In this document: one piece after another, positions 25,978-34,401 of the stretch
Layout: each line of letters begins with the position of its first letter
Numbering within the stretch: position 1 is the first letter of the stretch
From: JBCAXA01 sp038534295
GTDB lineage: Bacteria > Pseudomonadota > Gammaproteobacteria > Steroidobacterales > Woeseiaceae
Direction: 5' to 3'
Assembly: GCA_038534295.1 (NCBI GenBank)
Contig: JBCAXA010000002.1
Coordinates: 496,001 to 560,000 of the forward strand
Length of the DNA stretch: 64,000 bases
The notes under the pieces: model-generated
The model's input: the letters and a program-made list of their open reading frames with translations, nothing else
Databases searched by the model: none
Told to the model about the DNA's origin: nothing
Position numbers and translations under genes: made by a program

Positions 25978-27291
25978 TTGCTGGTACGCGAGCTCAGCTC
26001 GCCGGTCGATTTGCTCGCGTTGCATGCGAGCGACCCCGAGCGCTATCCGTACTTGCTGCAAACCGCCGCTCGCGCGGAGCACGGCACGGCTTTCGACATG
26101 CTGTTTCGAGCCGTCGGCGAGCCGCAGCGCTTCACAACCAAGGTACTCGAGGAACTTCGCAGTGTGCTGCCATGCCGCGTCAGTCCCGAGCCTGAGTCCG
26201 ATGTTCTGCCATTCAGCGGCGGTTGGTTTGCTTATTTCGGCTACGAATTCGCCGGCGCCATCGAACCCGAGCTGGCCTTGCCGACGTACGACGACCTGCC
26301 GACAGTGTTGCTGCATCGAGCACCCGCTGCGCTGCTCGTCGATCGATCGACCGGTCGCTGCGTAGCGGTTGCCGAGCCGGGCGCCGAGAGTTTGCTTGCC
26401 GAGTTGGTTCGCGATGCGGCCGGGCAACCGACGCTGCCCGCGGCGGGCGAGCTAGCGACGGGCCGGTTCCGCGAGGACTTGCCGGGTCGCTTCGTGCAAG
26501 GGGTCAACCGGGCGCTCGAGTACATTGCGGCCGGCGATGTGTATCAGGTCAATCTGTCGCGGCAATGGCAGGTCGATTTCGCCGCCGCAGTTAATCCGAC
26601 GCAGCTTTACCGCCGCTTGTTGGCGTCGAATCCGGCGCCTTTCGCCGGCATCATGCAAGCGTGTGGCCAGGCGGTGGTGTCGTCGTCACCCGAGCGGCTG
26701 CTCAGCGTGCGCGGCAATGCGGTTGCGACTCGGCCGATAGCCGGCACACGTCCGCGCGGCACGCAACGTCGTCGGGACGAACGACTGCGGCGTGAACTGC
26801 TCGGTAACGAAAAGGAACGCGCCGAGCATGTCATGCTGATTGACCTCGAGCGCAACGACCTAGGACGGATTGCCCGGCCGGGAACGGTTGAAGTCGATGA
26901 GTTCATGGTGGTCGAGTCGTACACGCACGTTCATCACATCGTCTCAAACGTCCGTGCGGAACTCGCCGCTGGGGTAGGGCCGGTCGACGCGATCGCTGCG
27001 ACGTTTCCCGGCGGAACGATCACCGGTTGCCCCAAGATGCGTTGCATGCAGATTATTGCCGAGCTCGAAGGCGGCCCGCGCGGTCCTTATACCGGTGCCT
27101 TTGGCTACATCAATCGTGACGGCAGTCTCGATCTCAACATCCTGATTCGAACGCTGCACGTCGCCGGAGCGACCGTCTCGTTCCGCGCCGGCGCTGGGAT
27201 CGTCGCTGATTCCGATCCGCTGGCTGAACTCAACGAGACGCGTGCCAAAGCCCGCGGTTTGCTCCAAGCACTCCAGGTCGCGGCGGCATGA
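25978..27291 (+). CDS. pabB: Aminodeoxychorismate synthase component I (PIAGT class)
   Basis: 437 residues from TTG 25978. The chorismate-binding domain is complete (FAGIMQACGQAVVSSSPERLLS, LIDLERNDLGRIA, TFPGGTITGCPKMR, AFGYINRDGSLDLNILIRT). Together with PabA it makes 4-amino-4-deoxychorismate for folate. The motif at about residues 253-257 is PIAGT, not the PIKGT of E. coli PabB, so the covalent lysine is missing. I call it PabB rather than TrpE because pabC follows with a four-base overlap. Confidence 0.88.
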   Translation: MLVRELSSPVDLLALHASDPERYPYLLQTAARAEHGTAFDMLFRAVGEPQRFTTKVLEELRSVLPCRVSPEPESDVLPFSGGWFAYFGYEFAGAIEPELALPTYDDLPTVLLHRAPAALLVDRSTGRCVAVAEPGAESLLAELVRDAAGQPTLPAAGELATGRFREDLPGRFVQGVNRALEYIAAGDVYQVNLSRQWQVDFAAAVNPTQLYRRLLASNPAPFAGIMQACGQAVVSSSPERLLSVRGNAVATRPIAGTRPRGTQRRRDERLRRELLGNEKERAEHVMLIDLERNDLGRIARPGTVEVDEFMVVESYTHVHHIVSNVRAELAAGVGPVDAIAATFPGGTITGCPKMRCMQIIAELEGGPRGPYTGAFGYINRDGSLDLNILIRTLHVAGATVSFRAGAGIVADSDPLAELNETRAKARGLLQALQVAAA

Positions 27292-28118
27292 GCTGGGTTG
27301 TCGAGCCGGCGGCTGCGCTGGCGGACGGCCCCGATTCGCGAGCGTTTGCCTACGGCGATGGTGTGTTCACGAGCGCGGCGGTGCGAGAAGGTACCGTGCT
27401 GCTGCTGGCCGAGCACCTCGAGCGGCTGAGCTCCGGTTGCTCGCGCCTCGGCATTTCGCCGCCGAGTCGCGAACGCTTGCATCGTATGGCGGACGCCGCC
27501 GTGGCTGCTGATGGTGCGCGCACAGGCATGCTCAAACTGGTGGTCGTGCGCGGCGGCACAGAGCGCGGGTATCGGCCAGCTGTCGAGGCGGGCACGGTGG
27601 TGTATGGGCGGCTGTTTCCGGCAGCCGGCGCCGACGAATGGCTGGACGAGCAAACCTTGGCCGCGACGGTATCGCCATTCGCGCTTTCGACGCAGCCAGC
27701 GTTGGCCGGAGTCAAGCACCTGAATCGCCTCGAGCAGGTGCTGGCGTTGCAGGCAGCAAGCGGCGGCGATGAGGCGATTTGCGTGGATACCGAAGGCTTT
27801 CTGGTTAGTGCAAGTAGCGCGAATCTGTTTTTCGTGTGCGACGAGACGCTGTGTACGCCAGCACTGACTCGTGCCGGCATTGCCGGCGTCACGCGTGGCG
27901 CTGTGCTCGCCATTGCCGGCGAATTGGGCATCCGCGTGTCCGTAGCGGATTTCAGGCCGAGTGATTTGCTAGGCTGTCAGGAGATGTTGTTAAGCAATTC
28001 ACGCTACGGTATCCGTCCACTGGTGCGAATCGACGACACGGTCCGCCCGGTCGGTTCGCTCACTCGGCGCCTGCATGCAGCGTTGTTGGCAAAGGTAGGC
28101 CTATGCGCTGGTTCCTAG
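27288..28118 (+). CDS. pabC: Aminodeoxychorismate lyase
   Basis: 276 residues, class IV PLP fold. The N-terminus has the FAYGDGVFTSAAVREG motif. The PLP lysine lies in AGVKHLNRLEQVLAL near residue 145. It releases pyruvate from aminodeoxychorismate to give p-aminobenzoate. The start overlaps pabB by ATGA and the end overlaps mltG by 16 bases. Confidence 0.93.
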   Translation: MSWVVEPAAALADGPDSRAFAYGDGVFTSAAVREGTVLLLAEHLERLSSGCSRLGISPPSRERLHRMADAAVAADGARTGMLKLVVVRGGTERGYRPAVEAGTVVYGRLFPAAGADEWLDEQTLAATVSPFALSTQPALAGVKHLNRLEQVLALQAASGGDEAICVDTEGFLVSASSANLFFVCDETLCTPALTRAGIAGVTRGAVLAIAGELGIRVSVADFRPSDLLGCQEMLLSNSRYGIRPLVRIDDTVRPVGSLTRRLHAALLAKVGLCAGS

Positions 28119-29122
28119 CGATACTCGTTGCGGCGCTGTTGGCAGCTGGCGTTTTTGTTATGCAACAACACCGCTGTTTGGACGCGCCGGCGAGCGGCAA
28201 TGGCGAGTCCGTCGTAACGATCGCGCGTGGCCAATCGTTGGCCGACGTACGGCGCACGTTGACCGACGAGGGCTTGTTGGCCTGTCCGACTGCTTGGTAC
28301 TGGTACGCGCGTTATCGGGGCTTGGATCGCCAGCTGAAAGCGGGCGAATTTTCGCTCAATCGACAACTCTCGGGCTACCAGCTGCTCGATCGGCTCGTCG
28401 ACGGCGCAGTGGTTACGCACAGCATCACGTTCATCGAGGGGTGGACGGCGGCCGAGGCAGTCGCGGCGATTCGCGGCCACGACGCTATCCGGCAGACGAT
28501 GCCGGCCGATGCCGACGCGGCCGCTTGGCTCACCGCGATCGACGCGGCGGAAGAGCATTGGGAAGGGCTGTTCTTTCCAAGTACCTACCATTTTGAGCGC
28601 GGCACGAGCGACGTCGAAGTGCTGGCGCGTGCCTATCGGGAAATGCAGCGTGTCCTCGGCGACGTTTGGGCCAACCGTGTTGAGGGGCTGCCGTTGGACT
28701 CGCCCTACGACGCGCTGATCCTCGCGTCTATCATCGAGAAAGAAACGGCGCGCGATGATGAACGTCGCGACATCGCCGGGGTGTTCGTGCGCCGTTTGCG
28801 CAAGGGCATGCGTCTGCAGACAGACCCGACGGTCATCTACGGCATGGGCGCTGCCTACGACGGTAATATTCGCCGCCGCGATCTGACGACCGACACGCCA
28901 TACAACACCTACACCCGCAAAGGGCTGACGCCGACGCCGATTGCTTTGCCAGGTCGTGGGTCACTCGCAGCTGCGGTCGATCCGGCCGACGGCGAAACGC
29001 TGTTTTTCGTCGCGACGGGACTGGCTGATGGCAGCCATACGTTTTCCGTAACGGAAGCCGAGCACAATGCCGCCGTCAAGGTCTACCTCGAGCGCCTGCG
29101 CTCCGGCGCCTCGCAGCCATGA
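28103..29122 (+). CDS. mltG: Endolytic murein transglycosylase MltG
   Basis: 339 residues with an N-terminal membrane anchor (about 3-20) and a LysM-like domain. The YceG/MltG catalytic domain has LILASIIEKETARDDERRDIAGVFVRRL (the Glu is catalytic), QTDPTVIYGMG, YNTYTRKGLTPTPIALPG. It cuts nascent glycan strands and sets their length. It sits between pabC and tmk as in most gammaproteobacteria. Confidence 0.96.
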   Translation: MRWFLAILVAALLAAGVFVMQQHRCLDAPASGNGESVVTIARGQSLADVRRTLTDEGLLACPTAWYWYARYRGLDRQLKAGEFSLNRQLSGYQLLDRLVDGAVVTHSITFIEGWTAAEAVAAIRGHDAIRQTMPADADAAAWLTAIDAAEEHWEGLFFPSTYHFERGTSDVEVLARAYREMQRVLGDVWANRVEGLPLDSPYDALILASIIEKETARDDERRDIAGVFVRRLRKGMRLQTDPTVIYGMGAAYDGNIRRRDLTTDTPYNTYTRKGLTPTPIALPGRGSLAAAVDPADGETLFFVATGLADGSHTFSVTEAEHNAAVKVYLERLRSGASQP

Positions 29123-29766
29123 GCGACGCTGCACGGCGCGGCCGATTCATAACGCTGGAAGGCATCGAGGGCGTCGGCAAAAGCACGCACGTCGACTACG
29201 TCGCGGAGCGCCTCACCGAAGCCGGCCGGGTGGTCCTGATTACACGCGAGCCAGGCGGAACAGCGCTGGCGGAGCAAATTCGCTCGGTGGTGCTCGCGCC
29301 GCGGGACGAGCAGGTCGAGCCATTGGCCGAGGTGCTGCTGATGTTTGCCGCGCGCCGCCAGCACGTTGCCCGCGTCATCGAACCGGCGCTGGCGCAAGGG
29401 CAGTGGGTCATTTGCGATCGCTTCACTGATGCGACGCTGGCATACCAAGGGTATGGCCGTGGATTCTCGCTCGAGCGCATTCGCACGTTGGCAGATTGGT
29501 GTCACGCGGATGCGTGGCCCGACCTCACGCTGCTGCTCGACGTCAGTGTTGCCACCAGCGTTGCGCGACGCGCGACGCGAGGTTCCGACGCCGATCGCTT
29601 CGAGGCCGAGCAGCAGCGGTTTTTTGAAGCGGTGCGCCAGGGCTATCTCGAGTTGGCCGCGGCGGCACCCGAGCGATTCACCGTGATCGACGCCGAACCG
29701 CCGCTCGACGACGTGCGCAACGCCTTGCGAGGCGCGCTCGACCAGTTGCTCGAGGCGGTCGATTAA
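29119..29766 (+). CDS. tmk: Thymidylate kinase
   Basis: 215 residues. P-loop GIEGVGKST near residue 15, REPGGTALAEQIR, the DR(F/Y) motif DRFTDATLAYQGYGRG and a LID region RATRGSDADRFE are all present. It phosphorylates dTMP to dTDP. It overlaps mltG by four bases and holB by one. Confidence 0.96.
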   Translation: MSDAARRGRFITLEGIEGVGKSTHVDYVAERLTEAGRVVLITREPGGTALAEQIRSVVLAPRDEQVEPLAEVLLMFAARRQHVARVIEPALAQGQWVICDRFTDATLAYQGYGRGFSLERIRTLADWCHADAWPDLTLLLDVSVATSVARRATRGSDADRFEAEQQRFFEAVRQGYLELAAAAPERFTVIDAEPPLDDVRNALRGALDQLLEAVD

Positions 29767-30755
29767 TGAGTCGCACACCGCATTGGCTCGAGGCTCGACT
29801 GGCCGAGTTTGCCGCCTCGATCGATGGCGACCGACGGGCGCACGCCTATTTGCTCAGCGGACCGGCTGGCGTCGGCAAACGGGTGCTCGCGGCCGCGATG
29901 GCGCACGCTGCGTTTGGCGGTAGAGTGCCTTTGACCTTGGCGCCGGAATGGCCGAGTCACGCCGATTTCCACCGTATTGCTCCGCTCGACGGCAAGACCA
30001 TGCTGGCCGTCGAACAAGTTCGCGAACTGATCGTCGAGTTGACCATGACCGCCTATGCGGGCGGCACGAAAGTGGCAATCGTTGAGGCCGCTGACACGAT
30101 GTCGCACGCTGCGGCGAACGCGCTGTTGAAAACGCTGGAAGAGCCGCCGGGCGACTGCTGCATCGTGCTCATTGCTGATCGCCTGCTGAATCTGCCAGCG
30201 ACGATTCTCAGTCGCTGTGTGCATTGGAAGCTCGCTGCGCCGGCGTCGAACGAAGCCACACGGGACTGGGTCGACGCCAGCGACCGTTCCCGCGCGGCGC
30301 GCGCACTTCGTATGGCGGCTGGTGGCCCGCTGCAGGCGCGCGCGTGGCTCGATGACGGTACTGCCGCCGAGTGGGATGAGCTTGAGGCTGGCCTAAACGA
30401 CCTCGTCGCTGGCGGTGCCGATGCGGCGGCCCTGGCCAGCACCTGGTCGCGGCGCGAGCTTCCGCAACTACTGCGATTCCTACTAGCGGTGGTCGAAGAT
30501 GCGATCCACGCGGCGCTCGCCAGCGGTAGAGCAGCGACGCTGTGTCGACCGGCCATCGAATCTGTGGCGGGCAGCGTAGACGTGCGAGACCTGTTTTGTT
30601 ATCAAGATCGCGTTCGGCAGCTACTTGCCCAGCCGAAGGGCAGCTACAGCGAGCCAGCCGTGCTGGAGACGCTGCTGCTGGCGTGGCAGCGAAGATTTCG
30701 CGGCCAAGGCAGTGAGTTGCCGTTGCTGCCAGTTCGGGCCGCCGGCCCACGGTAA
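29766..30755 (+). CDS. holB: DNA polymerase III subunit delta' (zinc module absent)
   Basis: 329 residues. The AAA+ fold is visible: LLSGPAGVGKRVLAAA, VEQVRELIVELT, KVAIVEAADTMSHAAANALLKTLEEPPGDCCIVLIAD and the SRC motif (ILSRCVHW). The cysteine-rich zinc loop normally found between the P-loop and the HPD(Y/F) segment is missing; the segment reads GRVPLTLAPEWPSHADFHRI with no cysteine. It is a clamp-loader subunit. The identity is supported by tmk upstream and pilZ downstream. Confidence 0.9.
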   Translation: MSRTPHWLEARLAEFAASIDGDRRAHAYLLSGPAGVGKRVLAAAMAHAAFGGRVPLTLAPEWPSHADFHRIAPLDGKTMLAVEQVRELIVELTMTAYAGGTKVAIVEAADTMSHAAANALLKTLEEPPGDCCIVLIADRLLNLPATILSRCVHWKLAAPASNEATRDWVDASDRSRAARALRMAAGGPLQARAWLDDGTAAEWDELEAGLNDLVAGGADAAALASTWSRRELPQLLRFLLAVVEDAIHAALASGRAATLCRPAIESVAGSVDVRDLFCYQDRVRQLLAQPKGSYSEPAVLETLLLAWQRRFRGQGSELPLLPVRAAGPR

Positions 30756-30764
30756 GGATACGAC

Positions 30765-31103
30765 ATGAGCAAACCTGGTCTTTTGACCCTGACCATCAAG
30801 GACAAAAGCGCGCTTTACCTCGCGTACATGCCGTTTGTGCGTAACGGTGGTCTGTTCATCCCGACCAACAGCTCGTATCGACTCGGCGACGAGGTCTTCA
30901 TGTTGCTGAATTTGATGGGTGAGGAAGAGAAGATACCGGTGGCGGGTCGCGTCATTTGGACGACCCCGAAAGGGGCGCAGGGCAAACGTACCGCCGGTAT
31001 CGGCGTGCAGTTTTCCGAGCAAGATCAGGGCAACACGCAAAAGCGCATCGAAAATTACTTGGCCGGTGCGCTGTCGGGCGACAAGCCGACACACACCATG
31101 TAG
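30765..31103 (+). CDS. pilZ: PilZ domain protein
   Basis: 112 residues, the length of canonical PilZ from type IV pilus systems. It has the characteristic core RNGGLFIPTNSSYRLGDEVFMLLNLM and VAGRVIWTTP, but not the RxxxR needed to bind cyclic di-GMP, as in canonical PilZ. It closes the holB-pilZ group; in relatives it interacts with PilB/FimX. Its end faces the minus-strand cNMP gene five bases away. Confidence 0.92.
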   Translation: MSKPGLLTLTIKDKSALYLAYMPFVRNGGLFIPTNSSYRLGDEVFMLLNLMGEEEKIPVAGRVIWTTPKGAQGKRTAGIGVQFSEQDQGNTQKRIENYLAGALSGDKPTHTM

Positions 31104-31108
31104 TCGGG

Positions 31109-32152
31109 CTAGTCGACCGACTTATGGATGCCACCGCGTAACACATACGCCTGAAAGCCGCGTTCGGCGAGAATGAACGCCCCCGCGGAGCTGCGTCGAC
31201 CGGTGTCGCAACACACGACATACGGTGTGTTTTCGTCGAGTGCTCCGAGCTTCAAACGGATGAAGTACAGCGGGATATTGATCGCGCCGTCCTGGTGGTA
31301 GTTTTCAAACTCGCTCGGCAGTCGGACGTCGAGCCACTTGCCGCCTTTCGAAATGATGCGAAACGCGTCTTCGAGGTCGACCCATTCGAGCATGGGTTCG
31401 TTCAGGAGCGTGTTGAAGTCAGCTTTGCCGAGTCGCATGACGGCGCCATCGGTGGTCATCGTGACCGTCGCATTTCGTTTAGCGTCTGAAATCAGTGCTT
31501 CTTCGCCAAACGTGTCGCCAACGCTGAGCTCGGCGAGCTTGATGCCGTCTTTATTGAGCGGCGTCTCGCGCGTCACTAGCGCTTTGCCGCGTGTGATTGT
31601 GTAGAAATAATCGCCTTCGGAACCCTGCTTGATGATTTGGTCGCCGGCCTTGTAGTTGATCTGCTGCATGCGCATGAAGATCGCTTGAATGTTCGCCGGC
31701 GGAATTTTGTGGAAGGCTTTTGTCTGCAGCAGCGTCGTCATCCAGTCGTCATCGGAGACGTTTTGCTCGCCGCGTAACTCGGCAACTTCGTAGGATCCGG
31801 TCTGATCCCATGTAAGCATGACGTCGAGCAGGTCGCTATCAATCGATAGGTACTGCACTTTCGTGCGTGCTTTGGCGCTAAAGCGGCGCGGCAAAATGGG
31901 CGCCAGCGGATTCCTTGCGTCGTCTGAACCGCCCTGGATGGAACGAGCCACGCTGTCGGCCTCGAGCAAGTCCACGGCACCGCTGACCACGTACACCGTT
32001 CGCTTCTCGGTGTCGCCTTCCTTGAACAGAAACTGGCCCTGGTCGAGTTCCTTGATCGACGTCTTCTTGGCGAGCGCCGTCAGGTTGTCGCGCTTGAGGC
32101 TATCCAGCGGCGAAAACGCGGCAAGTACGCTTGGCTGTAGTTCTTCGGACAT
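31109..32152 (-). CDS. Two cNMP-binding domains fused to a rhodanese
   Basis: 347 residues in three parts. Residues about 10-115 form a degenerate cyclic-nucleotide-binding fold (FKEGDTEKRTVYVVSGAVDLL). Residues about 125-245 are a fuller one with phosphate-cassette-like GDTFGEEALISDAKRNATV. Residues about 265-345 are a rhodanese with active cysteine in VVCCDTGRRSSAGAF. It may sense a nucleotide or serve as a sulfur-transfer scaffold; the true ligand cannot be read from sequence. No operon partner is adjacent. Confidence 0.87.
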   Translation of the reverse strand: MSEELQPSVLAAFSPLDSLKRDNLTALAKKTSIKELDQGQFLFKEGDTEKRTVYVVSGAVDLLEADSVARSIQGGSDDARNPLAPILPRRFSAKARTKVQYLSIDSDLLDVMLTWDQTGSYEVAELRGEQNVSDDDWMTTLLQTKAFHKIPPANIQAIFMRMQQINYKAGDQIIKQGSEGDYFYTITRGKALVTRETPLNKDGIKLAELSVGDTFGEEALISDAKRNATVTMTTDGAVMRLGKADFNTLLNEPMLEWVDLEDAFRIISKGGKWLDVRLPSEFENYHQDGAINIPLYFIRLKLGALDENTPYVVCCDTGRRSSAGAFILAERGFQAYVLRGGIHKSVD

Positions 32153-32250
32153 CGGCGGTTCTTTCTATGCGCTGCTGGGAGCGCCTGGGGCGCAGACCCG
32201 CAGAGGGTATTGTAAGGTCAAAGCGACGGGCACCGACTGCAACCAGCGTC

Positions 32251-34335
32251 TCATTTTTCGACAATAACCGGCTGATTTGTAGTGGAATCTGCAATCAAAT
32301 CCGACCAGCCCTCGTGCGGTTCGAAGCGCTCGCCGCAACGGCTGGCAAGCCATTCGAGTCGATTTCGCACTTCCGTCAAACCGCGGCTGCGGGCGTAGTT
32401 CAGCGGTCCGCCGCGAAACGGCGCAAAGCCCGTTCCGAAGATAACGCCGGCATCGAGGCTGTCCTCGTCGCTCACCACCCGCTCGGCGAGACAGGCAACG
32501 GCCTCATTAACCATGGCAAGCACCAGCCGATCCGTCATTTCGTCCGGACCGTCGTGGCCGCCGGGATCGGGCTTAACGGCCTTGCCGTCCTCCCAGCGAT
32601 AAAAGCCCTGGCCACTCTTGCGGCCGACGTCGCCGGCATCGACTTTCGCAACCAGTTCATCGGCCACCGGGCTTCCGTACGCATCGGCGAGAATACGCGA
32701 CACATGCAGCGCGACATCCAGGCCGACTGTGTCGGCGAGCTCCACGGGGCCAACTGGCATGCCGAATTTCACTGCGGCGTCGTCGATCGCTTTTAGCGGC
32801 ACGCCCTCACGCGCGAGCTGCATCGCCTCGCCCATGTACGGTGCGAGAATTCGATTGACGAGGAACCCCGGCGAACTCGATGCCTCGAGCGGTGTCTTGC
32901 CGATTTGTTTGACGAAGGCATGGCCGACAGCAAGCGCTTCTGGATCCGTGTCGGCTTTGCGGATCACTTCAACCAACGGCAATTGCGCGACCGGATTGAA
33001 GAAGTGAATGCCGATCAATCGTGTCGGTGCCGCGAGGCCGGGCGCCAGCTCCTCGAGTTTGATGCTCGATGTGTTGGTCGCGAGAATCGCCCCTGGCTTC
33101 ATGGCCGGCTCGAGCGCGGCGTACAGGGCCTTTTTCGCCTCGAGATTCTCAAAGATCGCTTCGATGACCAAGTCCGCGTCGGGCACACCGCTTGCGTTCA
33201 CGTCAGGGCGGAGGCGCGACATGGCATCGGCAACTTTGTCAGCACGCTTCAGGCGTTTCTCAAAAAACTTGCGTGCCCGTTCGAGCGCAGGTTGGACGTA
33301 CTTATCCTCGCGATCCTGCAGCGTCACGGTCAGCCCGCGGTAAACACACCAGCTGGCAATGTCGCCACCCATCACGCCGGCGCCAACTACATGCACATGG
33401 CGAATCGGGTCCGGCGTCACGCCGCCCTGGCGCTTGAGATTGTTTTGCAGGAAGAAGACCCGCACGAGATTGCGCGCGGTTGGTGTCACCATCAACCGTG
33501 CAATCGAGCGGGCTTCAGCGTCGTAGGCCTGGTCACCGGTGGCACCGTGCTGGCGCCACAAATCGACGATCGCATAGGGTGCCGGGTAGTGTTCGCGGCG
33601 CGCCTTGCGCGCGACCTGCTGTTCGATCTGCTTAGCGATGAACGGCCGGATCAAGCCCACACCAAGCAGGCGTTCCAGCAGTGGCGCGCGCCGTTTCGCC
33701 GGTCGCTTGGTAATGAGTTCGCCGGCAAGCCTGACCGCCGCGTCGGTATCGCTGGCCACTCGATCGAGCAGGCCCAGCGCAAGCGCTTTGCCGGGGCGCA
33801 GTGATCGACCGGTCAGCATTAGCTGCAGGCCCTCGCGGGCACCGGCAAGTTGCACGGCCCGTACCGTGCCGCCGAAGCCTGGATGAATGCCTAAGTTCAC
33901 TTCGGGCAACCCGATGATCGGCTTATCGACGTCAACAGCCACACGATAGTCGCAGGCCATTGCCAGTTCGAGCCCGCCGCCAAGCGCGTGGCCCTCGATC
34001 AGCGCGACGGTTGGGCAGGGCAGATCTGCGACCGCGTTGATCACGGCCTGGCCGTCGCGGATCAATTTATAGGCGCTGTCCTCATCGCTGAGTGTCGTGA
34101 ACTCGTTGATGTCGGCGCCCATGACGAACATGCCAATTTTGGCGCTGCGCACAATGACGCCTTGCGGCGGCTGTGCGGCTAACGGCTTGAGTATCCGATG
34201 CAACTCGGACAACACGTCGGCGGACAAGACGTTGGCACTCGCTTCGTGCTTGTCGATGTACAAGTGCACGATGCCGGCAGAATCGGTATCGATTTGCCAA
34301 TGATCCAGCGCCAGATCGGCGAGCGCGTTACTCAT
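32251..34335 (-). CDS. fadJ: FadJ-like trifunctional beta-oxidation enzyme (enoyl-CoA hydratase / 3-hydroxyacyl-CoA dehydrogenase)
   Basis: 694 residues from ATG 34335. The N-terminal crotonase domain has VALIEGHALGGGLELAMACDYRVA. The NAD-binding domain begins VHVVGAGVMGGDIASWCVYRG near residue 300. The C-terminal HCDH domain has HFFNPVAQLPLVEVI and PGFLVNRILAPYMGEA. It hydrates enoyl-CoA and oxidises 3-hydroxyacyl-CoA. No thiolase gene is next to it, unlike fadBA/fadIJ. FadB and FadJ are hard to tell apart from sequence alone. Confidence 0.9.
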   Translation of the reverse strand: MSNALADLALDHWQIDTDSAGIVHLYIDKHEASANVLSADVLSELHRILKPLAAQPPQGVIVRSAKIGMFVMGADINEFTTLSDEDSAYKLIRDGQAVINAVADLPCPTVALIEGHALGGGLELAMACDYRVAVDVDKPIIGLPEVNLGIHPGFGGTVRAVQLAGAREGLQLMLTGRSLRPGKALALGLLDRVASDTDAAVRLAGELITKRPAKRRAPLLERLLGVGLIRPFIAKQIEQQVARKARREHYPAPYAIVDLWRQHGATGDQAYDAEARSIARLMVTPTARNLVRVFFLQNNLKRQGGVTPDPIRHVHVVGAGVMGGDIASWCVYRGLTVTLQDREDKYVQPALERARKFFEKRLKRADKVADAMSRLRPDVNASGVPDADLVIEAIFENLEAKKALYAALEPAMKPGAILATNTSSIKLEELAPGLAAPTRLIGIHFFNPVAQLPLVEVIRKADTDPEALAVGHAFVKQIGKTPLEASSSPGFLVNRILAPYMGEAMQLAREGVPLKAIDDAAVKFGMPVGPVELADTVGLDVALHVSRILADAYGSPVADELVAKVDAGDVGRKSGQGFYRWEDGKAVKPDPGGHDGPDEMTDRLVLAMVNEAVACLAERVVSDEDSLDAGVIFGTGFAPFRGGPLNYARSRGLTEVRNRLEWLASRCGERFEPHEGWSDLIADSTTNQPVIVEK

Positions 34336-34401
34336 AGAACGGTTCTTGCGATAAGTCAGCCGGGGATTGTAACCGCAAAGCACCCGTCACCGGGGCGGGG
34401 A

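Noticed and set aside
25978..27291. Anthranilate synthase component I (trpE) as the identity of this gene
   Set aside because: The PIAGT motif alone would suggest it, but tight coupling to pabC and no trpG/trpD nearby favour the PIAGT class of PabB.
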